Source: an uncultured Caryophanales bacterium
GTDB lineage: Bacteria; Bacillota_I; Bacilli_A; RFN20; CAG-826
NCBI GenBank assembly: GCA_946630435.1
Contig: CAMOYS010000006.1
Span: 1-34,441 of the forward strand
Length of the DNA stretch: 34,441 bases
Direction of reading: 5' to 3'
Shown here: positions 1 to 7,351 of the stretch, in pieces
Layout of the letters: every line of letters starts with the position of its first letter
Numbering within the stretch: position 1 is the stretch's first letter
The notes under the pieces: model-generated
Databases searched by the model: none
Told to the model about the DNA's origin: nothing
What the model saw: the letters and a program-made list of their open reading frames with translations, nothing else
Position numbers and translations under genes: made by a program

Positions 1-42
1 CATCATTACCCTTATATCAAAACATATCTAGTACAAAAAGAT

Positions 43-80
43 TTCGACCAAAACAACAGTGCAATGCTATTTTAGTCGAA
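43..80. repeat. Imperfect inverted repeat at left edge
   Basis: TTCGAC (43-48) pairs with GTCGAA (75-80). After one C-A mismatch, AAAA (50-53) pairs with TTTT (70-73), closing a 16-nt loop. It lies 12 bp before the first TCGACA element and shares the TCGAC word with it. No gene lies in 1-147. Its function is unknown; it could be the tail of an element continuing left of the window. Confidence 0.45.
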
Positions 81-90
81 GTTGTATATT

Positions 91-150
91 TATCGACAAT
101 TGGAGGCACAATTGATTGCCAATACACGTACATAAAGGTGCGTGTTTTTA
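91..150 (+). repeat. TCGACA element E1 with terminator-like hairpin
   Basis: This 60-bp element begins TATCGACAATTG. It has a short helix GGCA (105-108) / TGCC (117-120) and an 8-bp stem 124-131 / 138-145 followed by TTTTTATTT, so it looks like an intrinsic terminator on the plus strand. It aligns without gaps to the element at 2679-2738 with about 12-13 differences, and both helices carry compensatory G-C to A-T changes. The stop codon of the Fic gene lies in its T-run. It probably ends a plus-strand transcript entering from outside the window. Confidence 0.65.
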
Positions 151-1044
151 TTTATATGAAATACAAAAGTAATCTAAAAATGCTTTAATGGTGTCCTGTC
201 CATCTAAACAAGTATCAATTAAATAGCCTTTTTCTTGATTCCAGTTTTTTAGGCCTCGATAATAGAACATCTTTTTGCTATCCAAGATAATGAACGGAAC
301 AATATTGTTTTTTAAACATTCCTTAAATGCGATTAGTCGCCCAACTCTACCATTGCCATCTTGGAAAGGGTGGATTCGTTCAAATTTGACATGAAACTCC
401 ACTATTTCTTCGAAAGCATGATTTTCTTTTTTATTATAATCATCAAGAAGTTTGTGCATTTCTGAAGCCACTAATCTAGGATTAGTTGTTTCCATGCCTC
501 CAACTTCATTTGGCAACTTTTTATATTCACCAACAGCAAAATAGGGAAGCCTTGAATCATTTGTGTTCGATTTTAGTATTTTATGTAGTTCTTTTATGAA
601 TGGTTCACTAAGTTGATAATTAGCAAAATCAATAACTCGATCGATTGCGGTAAAGTGATTAATTGTTTCAATGATATCATCAACTTTTTTGCTGGTGTTT
701 TTATCTACTCCAATAGTTCTCGTTTCAAAAATATACCTAGTTTCATCGTGAGTTAATTCATTGCCTTCAATATGATTTGAATTATATGTGAGATCAATCA
801 TTAATTTATAATAAATGCCACCTTTAACCTGATTGTTCTTTTCAAAACGAAGCCTTTCTAATAAATAATTTTTGTTTTCTTTTTCATTGCTTCTAATAGG
901 TTTTTTGGTACCTTCAGGAATCATCCAAGTCTTTCCAACTAAAATAGCGCCTTCTACTCTGCCTAAGGCGCAGTAATTGCGGACACTTCTTTCCGATAAA
1001 TTCCATTTAATAGATGCTTCTTTGACTGTTATGAATTTATTCAT
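148..1044 (-). CDS. fic: Fic/DOC family protein with N-terminal helix-turn-helix
   Basis: Fic enzymes usually transfer AMP from ATP to hydroxyl groups of target proteins. The complete active-site motif, H225-P-F-x-D-G-N-G-R-x-x-R236, is present. Upstream, S89-x-x-x-E93-G94 matches the (S/T)xxxE(G/N) inhibitory helix of class II Fic proteins, so activity is probably self-restrained. Residues 5-45 resemble an excisionase/MerR-like helix-turn-helix (VKEASIKWNLSERSVRNY), so the protein may bind DNA. The start is the first ATG. No Shine-Dalgarno site precedes it, and a TATAAT box ends only 6 nt upstream, suggesting a leaderless mRNA. It is divergent from the ATPase gene, and the two sit between related elements, which suggests an accessory or mobile islet. 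The protein target is unknown; the family assignment is secure. Confidence 0.93.
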   Translation of the reverse strand: MNKFITVKEASIKWNLSERSVRNYCALGRVEGAILVGKTWMIPEGTKKPIRSNEKENKNYLLERLRFEKNNQVKGGIYYKLMIDLTYNSNHIEGNELTHDETRYIFETRTIGVDKNTSKKVDDIIETINHFTAIDRVIDFANYQLSEPFIKELHKILKSNTNDSRLPYFAVGEYKKLPNEVGGMETTNPRLVASEMHKLLDDYNKKENHAFEEIVEFHVKFERIHPFQDGNGRVGRLIAFKECLKNNIVPFIILDSKKMFYYRGLKNWNQEKGYLIDTCLDGQDTIKAFLDYFCISYK

Positions 1045-1050
1045 AACAAT

Positions 1051-1078
1051 ATTATATACTTATCGGCAAGAAATGCAA
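1051..1078 (-). promoter_or_regulatory. Promoter of the Fic gene
   Basis: On the minus strand, TTGCAT (1073-1078) is 16 nt from TATAAT (1051-1056), which ends 6 nt before the ATG. The expected transcript start is at or near the A of the start codon. One arm of the TATCGGCAA inverted repeat lies in the spacer. Confidence 0.7.
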
Positions 1079-1111
1079 TAGTTTATTATTCTTATCTATT
1101 TTTTGCCGATA
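1061..1111. promoter_or_regulatory. Inverted repeat, candidate operator of the Fic gene
   Basis: TATCGGCAA (1061-1069) and TTGCCGATA (1103-1111) form a perfect 9-bp inverted repeat with a 33-bp spacer. One arm lies between the -35 and -10 boxes of the Fic gene; the other is about 42 bp upstream. The arm resembles the TATCGACAA word of the neighbouring elements. Autoregulation by the protein's helix-turn-helix is an inference. Confidence 0.5.
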
Positions 1112-1207
1112 GTATGTGTGCGGACAATTGGACTTCACTGCCCGTATGTGTATCGACAATTGATCTTAAAACCATGTCCGTGTATCGACATTTAAGGGCA
1201 TCATGAT
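1112..1207 (+). repeat. Three 32-bp tandem repeats
   Basis: Units start at 1112, 1144 and 1176, exactly 32 bp apart. Each begins with a 19-bp core close to GTATGTGTATCGACAATTG: unit 1 reads GTATGTGTGCGGACAATTG, unit 2 matches the form given, and unit 3 reads GTCCGTGTATCGACATTTA. About 13 bp after each core is not conserved. The array lies between the divergent Fic and ATPase genes. The spacing is about three helical turns, suiting a same-face protein-binding array. The alternative is a repeat-containing small RNA ending at the hairpin at 1216-1237. Confidence 0.7.
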
Positions 1208-1237
1208 TGAAATAGTCCCAAGAAAATGGGATTTTTT
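1185..1237 (+). terminator. Degenerate TCGACA element E3 with terminator hairpin
   Basis: The last repeat unit runs into a copy of the TCGACA element: TCGACA, then CATCATGATTG, matching TCGACA and CATCATTGATTG at 2681-2704. A stem TCCCA (1216-1220) / TGGGA (1227-1231) follows, with six T residues (1232-1237). The stem sequence differs from the other two elements, but the order of parts is the same. It would terminate a plus-strand transcript crossing the repeats before the ATPase promoter. Confidence 0.5.
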
Positions 1238-1238
1238 C

Positions 1239-1288
1239 TTGAAAAATATAGTATTTATATTACAATATACTCGAAAGTTAGTAACTTT
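1239..1288 (+). promoter_or_regulatory. ATPase gene promoter with palindrome at the start site
   Basis: TTGAAA (1239-1244) is 16 nt from TACAAT (1261-1266). A perfect palindrome AAAGTTA-G-TAACTTT (1274-1288) begins about 7 nt after the -10 box, at the expected transcription start. It could be an operator or a small 5' hairpin. Confidence 0.6.
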
Positions 1289-1313
1289 AAAGTATATAAA
1301 GGAGTATTTAACT

Positions 1314-2672
1314 ATGTTTGTAGGTAGAGAAAAAGAATTAAGGCAACTAAATCGCGCTTTTGAATCAAAAAGCAAAGAATTAGGTGTTATTTATGGAAGA
1401 CGTAGAATCGGAAAAACAAAGCTTATCGATCACTTTGTGAAAGACAAGCCACATTTGTTTTATCAGGCAAAAGAGGATAGTTCATATGGCAATTTACGTT
1501 CATTTTCTTATGAATTAAATAAATTGATGTCTTTGCCTTTAGATTTTGTATATTCAAGTTGGCAAGCTGCTTTAGATGCTTTATCTGGATTTTTTAAAAA
1601 TTCTAGATTTATTTTATGCATCGATGAATATCCATTTATTACTAAGCAAGATAAATCGTTCTCGTCTGTTATCGAAGAATTTTATGATCATTCAAATGAC
1701 AATTTAATGTTATTAATTTCTGGATCCGATGTATCTTTTCTTAAAAAAGAAATAAGAAATAAGAAATCCCCGTTATATAAAAGAAAGACATTTGAGATGA
1801 ATGTACAAAAGCTTCCATTAGAAGAGGCTTTGCAATTCTTTAATGGTGTTGATAAAGAAACAACATGTTCTTTTCTATCACTTATGTCCACTTTCCCTTA
1901 TTACTTATCTGCAATCAATACAAATAATACATTTGAAGATGAAATTAAGAGATTGGTAATAAACGAATATGGTCCATTTTTCAATCTTCCAGAAAACGTT
2001 TTATCAAAATCAAACAAACCAGATATTTATAACGCTATTCTATTCGCAATCGCTAATAGAAAAACAAACATATCAGACATTTCTACATTCATTAAAGAAG
2101 AAACGGGAAAAGTTTCTAAATATTTAACGACTCTATTAGATTCAGAAGTTGTTGGAAAAAGAACTACATTCAATGGAAACAAGAAAAACAATTACTATGT
2201 AATAACAGATCCTCTTCTTAAATTTTGGTATAAAGTTGTATACCCAAATCAAGGCAGAATTATTATCAATCCTGATATGATTTTTGACGAAATAAAAACA
2301 GACTTAAAACAAGCTGTCGAATTTGGATTTGAAGATGTATCTTTACTTTATCTCAATAAACTCAATAGAACCGGAAAACTTGGTCGCGTTTATCCAGAAA
2401 TACAAACATTCAAAGCAGACAATACGAGATTGGGAAGATCGGTAGAAATAGATGGTTTAGCAGAACAAGATGGTCACTTATTAGTTGTTGAATGCAAATA
2501 TAGAAAAGATATATTCACATTAGAAATGTTCGAGCATCTCAAAGAAAGCGATTCTATATTTAATAAGAATTTAATAAGGGAATACTATCTATTTTCTAAA
2601 TCCGGTTTTGATGAAAAAATAAAAGAAACATTCAATGTTAAGCTAATTGATTTAAATACCTTACTCTCATAA
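1314..2672 (+). CDS. P-loop ATPase with C-terminal nuclease-like domain (archaeal ATPase/DUF234 type)
   Basis: The N-terminal half is an AAA-like P-loop ATPase of the archaeal ATPase type: G28-R-R-R-x-G-K-T35 is the Walker A motif and FILCIDEYPFI the Walker B. LLISGSDVSFL fits the sensor strand. The C-terminal part has the restriction-nuclease-fold pattern EIDG followed by LLVVECKYR, where D and E-x-K would be catalytic. Homologues are common, often multicopy, and without an agreed function. The start is the ATG after AAAGGAG (1298-1304, 9-nt spacing), giving 452 residues. An upstream in-frame ATG at 1203 lies before the promoter and falls in the repeats, so it is unlikely. The gene ends 8 bp before element E2, which supplies the terminator. 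Next to a Fic gene, a defence or toxin role is possible but unproven. Confidence 0.85.
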   Translation: MFVGREKELRQLNRAFESKSKELGVIYGRRRIGKTKLIDHFVKDKPHLFYQAKEDSSYGNLRSFSYELNKLMSLPLDFVYSSWQAALDALSGFFKNSRFILCIDEYPFITKQDKSFSSVIEEFYDHSNDNLMLLISGSDVSFLKKEIRNKKSPLYKRKTFEMNVQKLPLEEALQFFNGVDKETTCSFLSLMSTFPYYLSAINTNNTFEDEIKRLVINEYGPFFNLPENVLSKSNKPDIYNAILFAIANRKTNISDISTFIKEETGKVSKYLTTLLDSEVVGKRTTFNGNKKNNYYVITDPLLKFWYKVVYPNQGRIIINPDMIFDEIKTDLKQAVEFGFEDVSLLYLNKLNRTGKLGRVYPEIQTFKADNTRLGRSVEIDGLAEQDGHLLVVECKYRKDIFTLEMFEHLKESDSIFNKNLIREYYLFSKSGFDEKIKETFNVKLIDLNTLLS

Positions 2673-2678
2673 TTCATT

Positions 2679-2738
2679 AATCGACAATTGGAGACATCAT
2701 TGATTGTCAAGACACATACGAAAAAGTGTGTGTTTTCT
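2679..2738 (+). terminator. TCGACA element E2, terminator of the ATPase gene
   Basis: AATCGACAATTG is followed by helix GACA (2693-2696) / TGTC (2705-2708) and stem 2712-2719 / 2726-2733, then TTTCTATATTTTT. It is homologous to 91-150, with one paired G-C to A-T change in each helix. It ends transcription of the ATPase gene. Confidence 0.75.
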
Positions 2739-2745
2739 ATATTTT

Positions 2746-4056
2746 TCAATTAGTTTTATTAACCCCATGAGGAATCTTTTTCCACTTTACTTCTTTAACA
2801 AACATCGCTTCTAAATCTAATGGAACTTGTAGCAAGAAGAAGAAAGGCGACAATAAGGCTCCAAAGAATAAAGGCCAGAATGGTTGCTTTCTATATCTTC
2901 CACGAGAACCAATAAGAATAGCTAAAACAGTGATATACGAAGAAATAAAGAACGATGCAATTGTTTTAATAATGCCAAATAAAGCACCAGTATTCCAAGA
3001 CATAAATAAATTCTGATACCAAGTCAGATCAGCGTTCCAATATAAGAATGCTTCCTCTAAAGAAACGCCAAATAAAGGCGATAAAAGTAGTAAGAGATAT
3101 TGCAAAGCAAAAATGAAGAATAATTGAAGAGGAATAAAAGAGTTAAATGTTAAGGCCACAAATAGAGAAACTTTATTCTTTTTAGTCTTATCAAACATAG
3201 CTTTGAAGAATCTAGTGAAGTATTTCTTACTAACTGTGTTTTGTCCTTTCGCCCATCTTAATCTCTGGTTCCACATTGTTTTAAAACGAGTTGGTTGTTC
3301 ATCATAAAACACGGCCTCATCGACATAATGAATTGTGTTACCTTCTAAAGTCTTATCCGCGCTGAATTCGATATCTTCAGTAATACTTGTGTAGTTCCAA
3401 CCATTTTCTAACATGCAAGTTGGAATAATGTAACCACATCCAGTAATACGGGTAGAGACATTGAAGTTTTCTCTTCCCACAAATGTTAATACGCAAGAGG
3501 CAGAGAAGTAATAGGCATACATCGCTGGCATCACACCATCTTTAATATTTAAAGAGTGACGGAAACTAGTTATCGCACACTTCTTATCAAAATGCACAAA
3601 AGCGTCATTCATTTTTGTAAAGTAATTTTTGCTAACGATATTATCCGCGTTCAAAATTAAAAAACCATCATAATCATGAATATTAATATGCTTAAATGCG
3701 TACTGGTAGGCAAAGCCTAAAGTGTTAGCTTTTGGATCGTTAAAGACAATCACATTAGCCCCTAGTTCTTTTGCCACTCTCGCTGTGTTATCTTTACAGT
3801 TATGGGCAATGATAAAGATATCTAATTTATCTTGAGGATAATCAGTGCTTCTAATGCTATTAATAAGTCGAGGGATGACATTTTCTTCATCTTTCGCAGA
3901 AATAATTAAGCCAAAACGACATTTCTCTTCGCTAGAAGGAAACTTCTTACGATGAAGTAAACTACTTACCGCAAAGAAAATGAAATTAAAGAGATAGATG
4001 CTCATTAAGATACTAATTATGAAGAAGATAATGTTAATAATACTAACGTAATTCAT
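2746..4056 (-). CDS. Membrane-bound family 2 glycosyltransferase
   Basis: This is a processive-type GT2 enzyme, likely polymerising or attaching sugars at the membrane for a surface polysaccharide. A hydrophobic N-terminal segment precedes the catalytic domain. That domain has LIISAKDEENVIPRLI at the nucleotide-sugar site, LNADN in the place of the DxD metal motif, ITEDIEFS as the TED base region and QRLRWAKG as the QxxRW motif. Three or four membrane helices follow. The start is uncertain: ATG at 4056 (chosen, just before the first membrane helix), ATG at 4083 and TTG at 4101 are all in frame, and none has a strong ribosome site. No other polysaccharide gene is adjacent, so the product cannot be named. 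It is convergent with the ATPase gene. Confidence 0.85.
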   Translation of the reverse strand: MNYVSIINIIFFIISILMSIYLFNFIFFAVSSLLHRKKFPSSEEKCRFGLIISAKDEENVIPRLINSIRSTDYPQDKLDIFIIAHNCKDNTARVAKELGANVIVFNDPKANTLGFAYQYAFKHINIHDYDGFLILNADNIVSKNYFTKMNDAFVHFDKKCAITSFRHSLNIKDGVMPAMYAYYFSASCVLTFVGRENFNVSTRITGCGYIIPTCMLENGWNYTSITEDIEFSADKTLEGNTIHYVDEAVFYDEQPTRFKTMWNQRLRWAKGQNTVSKKYFTRFFKAMFDKTKKNKVSLFVALTFNSFIPLQLFFIFALQYLLLLLSPLFGVSLEEAFLYWNADLTWYQNLFMSWNTGALFGIIKTIASFFISSYITVLAILIGSRGRYRKQPFWPLFFGALLSPFFFLLQVPLDLEAMFVKEVKWKKIPHGVNKTN

Positions 4057-4202
4057 ATGCCTAATAATTGTACTACTAAACATGTCACAGATGTGCCACA
4101 AATATTTGCTTATATAAACAATATAGTGGAAATATTAGATTGTGTGGGTTTTATTTTTTTATAGTTTTTATATTATTCTTTATAGTGATAGAATAGTTTG
4201 GA

Positions 4203-5129
4203 ATGAAAAAGAAGACTAAAAGACCTATTGTCAATGCGAGAAAAATTAACCAGATGCGATGCATCATTGGTTTAGCGATTTGTTCAATTGTTATTATTTT
4301 AACAATTGTTTCTTTAACACTAAATATTATTAACTTTTATCAAGATGAGTCTCCTGAATCAGGGATGGGTACTTTAAGAATGTTCACCACCCTTTCTAAT
4401 ATCGCTGCCACATTAGCGGCTTCTATTTGTGTCCCTTTCCAAATCGATGGTTTAAGAAAAAATAAATATAAGCTCCCATCTTGGGTTGTCGAAGTCATGT
4501 ATGTCGGCACTGTCGGTGTCGCCTTAACATTCGTGATTGCTATGAGCTTAATCAGCATCACTCAAGGGTTTACCTATGCGATGTTTGAAAAGTCAAATCT
4601 TTTCATGCATACGTTAAATCCAATATTTACCATTCTCTTATTTACTGTCGCTATCTCTGATACACGTATTAAATTCACTCATTTCTTCTACTCTATCATT
4701 CCAGTAACAATGTATTCATTTCTTTATTTCATGCTCGCGATTGTCACCAATGTTTGGAGAGACCATTACCATGTGAAAGAATATATGCCTTGGCCAGTAG
4801 CGTTACTACTCATCATTACAGTAGCATGCGCCGTTGCGTTATTATTAAGACTTTTACATAACCAGACTAATAAATATGTTAATAGGAACATTGAAAGATA
4901 CTATAAAGAATCTCCTGATTACGATTTCCCAAAAATCACAAATGCTTTGGAAAAACTCGCAGAAGTCGAATCAAAATTCTATTACGAAGGTGATGATATT
5001 TATATTCCAGTTGATATTATTAAAATACTATCAGATAGATATCAAACATCCGCTCTCCCTCTTGATATCCAATACGATATTTATCTAGAGAATTACTTGA
5101 GGAATATAAATCATAATAAAAAGAATTAA
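4203..5129 (+). CDS. Pr6Pr-like multispanning membrane protein
   Basis: A 308-residue protein with about six membrane helices between residues 20 and 215 and a charged cytoplasmic tail of about 90 residues. The segment LRMFTTLSNIAATLAAS and the later MHTLNPIFTILLF recall the FT-x-LSN and H-x-x-P motifs of the Pr6Pr family, whose function is unknown. The assignment rests on these two motifs only. The start is the first ATG. No ribosome site is visible; a weak TAGAAT (4189-4194) ends 8 nt before it, suggesting a near-leaderless mRNA. It is transcribed alone, divergent from the glycosyltransferase and convergent with the signalling pair. Confidence 0.65.
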   Translation: MKKKTKRPIVNARKINQMRCIIGLAICSIVIILTIVSLTLNIINFYQDESPESGMGTLRMFTTLSNIAATLAASICVPFQIDGLRKNKYKLPSWVVEVMYVGTVGVALTFVIAMSLISITQGFTYAMFEKSNLFMHTLNPIFTILLFTVAISDTRIKFTHFFYSIIPVTMYSFLYFMLAIVTNVWRDHYHVKEYMPWPVALLLIITVACAVALLLRLLHNQTNKYVNRNIERYYKESPDYDFPKITNALEKLAEVESKFYYEGDDIYIPVDIIKILSDRYQTSALPLDIQYDIYLENYLRNINHNKKN

Positions 5130-5130
5130 C

Positions 5131-5158
5131 AAAACCTATGGCTTGTCTCAGGGGTTTT
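5131..5158. terminator. Hairpin between convergent genes
   Basis: AAAACC (5131-5136) pairs with GGTTTT (5153-5158), followed by ATTTATAT on the plus strand. It starts 2 bp after the stop of the membrane-protein gene. The stem is short, so termination strength is uncertain. Confidence 0.45.
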
Positions 5159-5182
5159 ATTTATATATAAAAAAGCTAATTT

Positions 5183-7348
5183 TTACTTAAAAATAAGAGA
5201 AATAATACTCTTTTTATTCTTATATTCGTAGCTATAGCTCTTGGATAAAGTCTTAACTAAAGTAACGCCAAAACCTCCAGGGGTGGTATCATCATCGCCC
5301 TTAGAAAGGTGTTTATGAGCATGTTTAACAAATGGGTTATAGTCTTCACCATTAGAGGAAATAACTACTTTAAGATCATCTTTTTCAAATGAGAAGTTAA
5401 GATCAATAACTAAATCTTCGCGTTTTTCATAAGTAATAAGATTATTAAGTAACTCATCTAAAGCAATACCAACATGGGCTTTTACTTCTTCATCGATTGA
5501 ACCATAAACTTTATAAAATTCTTCCATTGTTTCATCAATAATGGAGTAGTCTTTCTTCTCAAAATGAAGCGATAAAGAATTATCTTTTCTTTCTAAAACA
5601 ATCATAGTAATGTCATCAAATTGTTCTTCATCTTGGACGAAATCTTTAAGTTTATTATTAAAGTAGGCAAGTTTTTCGTTTAAGGATAAGTCCTTACATT
5701 CTTTTAACGTTTGAACAATACGCTCATAGCCAAATTCTTCATTATCTTTATTAATTGATTCATTTAAGCCATCAGTAAATGTGAATAAGGTATCTCCTTG
5801 AACAAATGGTGCTTTTTCTTCAATAAAGGTTAAATCTTCTTCGCCACCTAAAACAAAATTAGATGTTCCATCAAGCTTAATAATCTCGTTTTGATGGACT
5901 ATATATGGTTTTTCGTGGCCAGCATTAACAAATCTAATTTCATTATTTTTCGAATCAATAATCGCGACAAAAGCGGTAACAAATAAGGAAGAGTCATTAT
6001 TAATTGTTAATTCATTATTGACGGTTGCAATAGAGTCCACTAAAGAAAGACCACTTAAAATCTTTGCTTTAAGCAAGGTCTTAGCTTTCATCATAAACAT
6101 CGCTGCAGGTACGCCTTTGCCACTAACATCAGCGATTAATAAAACTAAATCATCACCATAATAGAAATAATCATAGAAGTCTCCACCTACTACTTTTGCA
6201 GGCTTAATATAAGCGCTAAGTTTAACGTTATTATCCATGAAATTTCTACTAGGAAGTGCGCTCAATTGAATATCTGAAGCAATAGAAAGTTCAGCTTCTC
6301 TTCTCTCATTTTCTTTAGCTTCTTGCTTAATAATATTGATGTAATTAACGATCTCTTGTTCCATGATTTCAAAGGAGGACGCTAAAGAAGCAATCTCATC
6401 ACGACTCTTAATATTTAATGGAACTGGAGTAATACCTTTATGTTCTTTCAAATCAGAAGAAATATTATCAGTTTGAGTAGTTAATTTATTTAAATTACGT
6501 GTGATTGTGAAATGGGATAAAAGCATATAAAGGGCGATTGATGCCACCATAACAGAAGAAATAATAATAATTTCATTGCCTAAAATTATACGGTCTTTTT
6601 TTGTAACTTCGTTTAAATCATATTCAATAAAGAAGTCGGCAACTTCAACTTGGTTACCTTCATCATCAGTTTGATAAATCGGAACAAAGCGGGTTAAATA
6701 TCCAGCAAGTTCAAATCCATAATAGTTTTCATCAACGATATCGATAACTTTATCAAACTCCTTAATGGAATAATGGCTTCCTGGAAGATGATAGAATCTA
6801 TCATTCTCATTTGGATTTGTTATTCGAGAATCCGCGACGAAAACAAGTCTAGTTTCGTTTTCAAGTTCATCTTTAAAACAAACATAGGCTGCACGACCAC
6901 CACTAGAAAGAAATGCTTCAGTAATAATATGGGTTAGTTCGCGATATTTACGTGCAAAATCAAAATAGGCTTGGCTACCAATCAATGAATTAGGATCAGG
7001 AAATATCCAAGGTGCTCTTTGTTGGAAATATTGTTCATATTCATCAAAATTATTATTGAAATCACCATTGAGAGTTTTGTCGTGAATGTCTGCGCGATTA
7101 TAAACATCGTTTCTAACGTAACTAACAACGTCTGCTAATTCTTCGGTAACAGTAGTTCCAGTCATTTCTCTCGTGTAATTAAATTCAACACTATATAAGC
7201 TTTGATCAATATTTGATATTAAAGTTTCCTTACTTCTATTCTGTTGGTTAATAGAAGAGATTGTTAAAGCTACTCCTGAACCAATTCCAGAAGCTAAAAT
7301 ACCTAAAATAGCAATCTTTAAAATAATAGGAAACTTAACTTTTTTCAT
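5183..7348 (-). CDS. Sensor with PP2C (RsbU/SpoIIE-type) phosphatase and C-terminal anti-sigma-type kinase domain
   Basis: This is a membrane signalling protein that both removes and adds phosphate in a partner-switch system. Order of parts: membrane helix (about 8-28), extracytoplasmic sensor region (about 29-258), second helix, HAMP-like linker with coiled coil (about 280-350), PP2C/SpoIIE phosphatase (about 355-585; KVVGGDFYDYF, LIADVSGKGVPAAMFM, FTDGLNES, DDITMIVL), then a GHKL ATPase domain like RsbW (about 595-720; GIALDELLNNLITY N-box, GGFGVTLVKTLS G2 box). It starts 3 bp after the stop of the STAS gene with no ribosome site of its own, so translation is probably coupled. The STAS protein should be its substrate. 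The sensed signal and output are unknown; no sigma factor is nearby. Confidence 0.88.
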   Translation of the reverse strand: MKKVKFPIILKIAILGILASGIGSGVALTISSINQQNRSKETLISNIDQSLYSVEFNYTREMTGTTVTEELADVVSYVRNDVYNRADIHDKTLNGDFNNNFDEYEQYFQQRAPWIFPDPNSLIGSQAYFDFARKYRELTHIITEAFLSSGGRAAYVCFKDELENETRLVFVADSRITNPNENDRFYHLPGSHYSIKEFDKVIDIVDENYYGFELAGYLTRFVPIYQTDDEGNQVEVADFFIEYDLNEVTKKDRIILGNEIIIISSVMVASIALYMLLSHFTITRNLNKLTTQTDNISSDLKEHKGITPVPLNIKSRDEIASLASSFEIMEQEIVNYINIIKQEAKENERREAELSIASDIQLSALPSRNFMDNNVKLSAYIKPAKVVGGDFYDYFYYGDDLVLLIADVSGKGVPAAMFMMKAKTLLKAKILSGLSLVDSIATVNNELTINNDSSLFVTAFVAIIDSKNNEIRFVNAGHEKPYIVHQNEIIKLDGTSNFVLGGEEDLTFIEEKAPFVQGDTLFTFTDGLNESINKDNEEFGYERIVQTLKECKDLSLNEKLAYFNNKLKDFVQDEEQFDDITMIVLERKDNSLSLHFEKKDYSIIDETMEEFYKVYGSIDEEVKAHVGIALDELLNNLITYEKREDLVIDLNFSFEKDDLKVVISSNGEDYNPFVKHAHKHLSKGDDDTTPGGFGVTLVKTLSKSYSYEYKNKKSIISLIFK

Positions 7349-7351
7349 TGT

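Noticed and set aside
1112-1207. CRISPR array
   Set aside because: Repeats are degenerate 19-bp cores with only about 13 bp between them, there are three units, and no cas gene is near.
1203-1313. Longer N-terminus for the ATPase starting at ATG 1203
   Set aside because: It lies before the promoter and inside the repeat-terminator region, while ATG 1314 has AAAGGAG at ideal spacing and begins the family's usual FVGRE sequence.
1166-1375. Minus-strand ORF over the repeats and ATPase start
   Set aside because: It covers the promoter, repeats and start of the ATPase gene in antisense, has no ribosome site and no recognisable protein features.
91-2738. Integron attC sites
   Set aside because: The elements lack the GTTRRRY/RYYYAAC core sites, no integrase is in the window, and one gene faces the opposite way.
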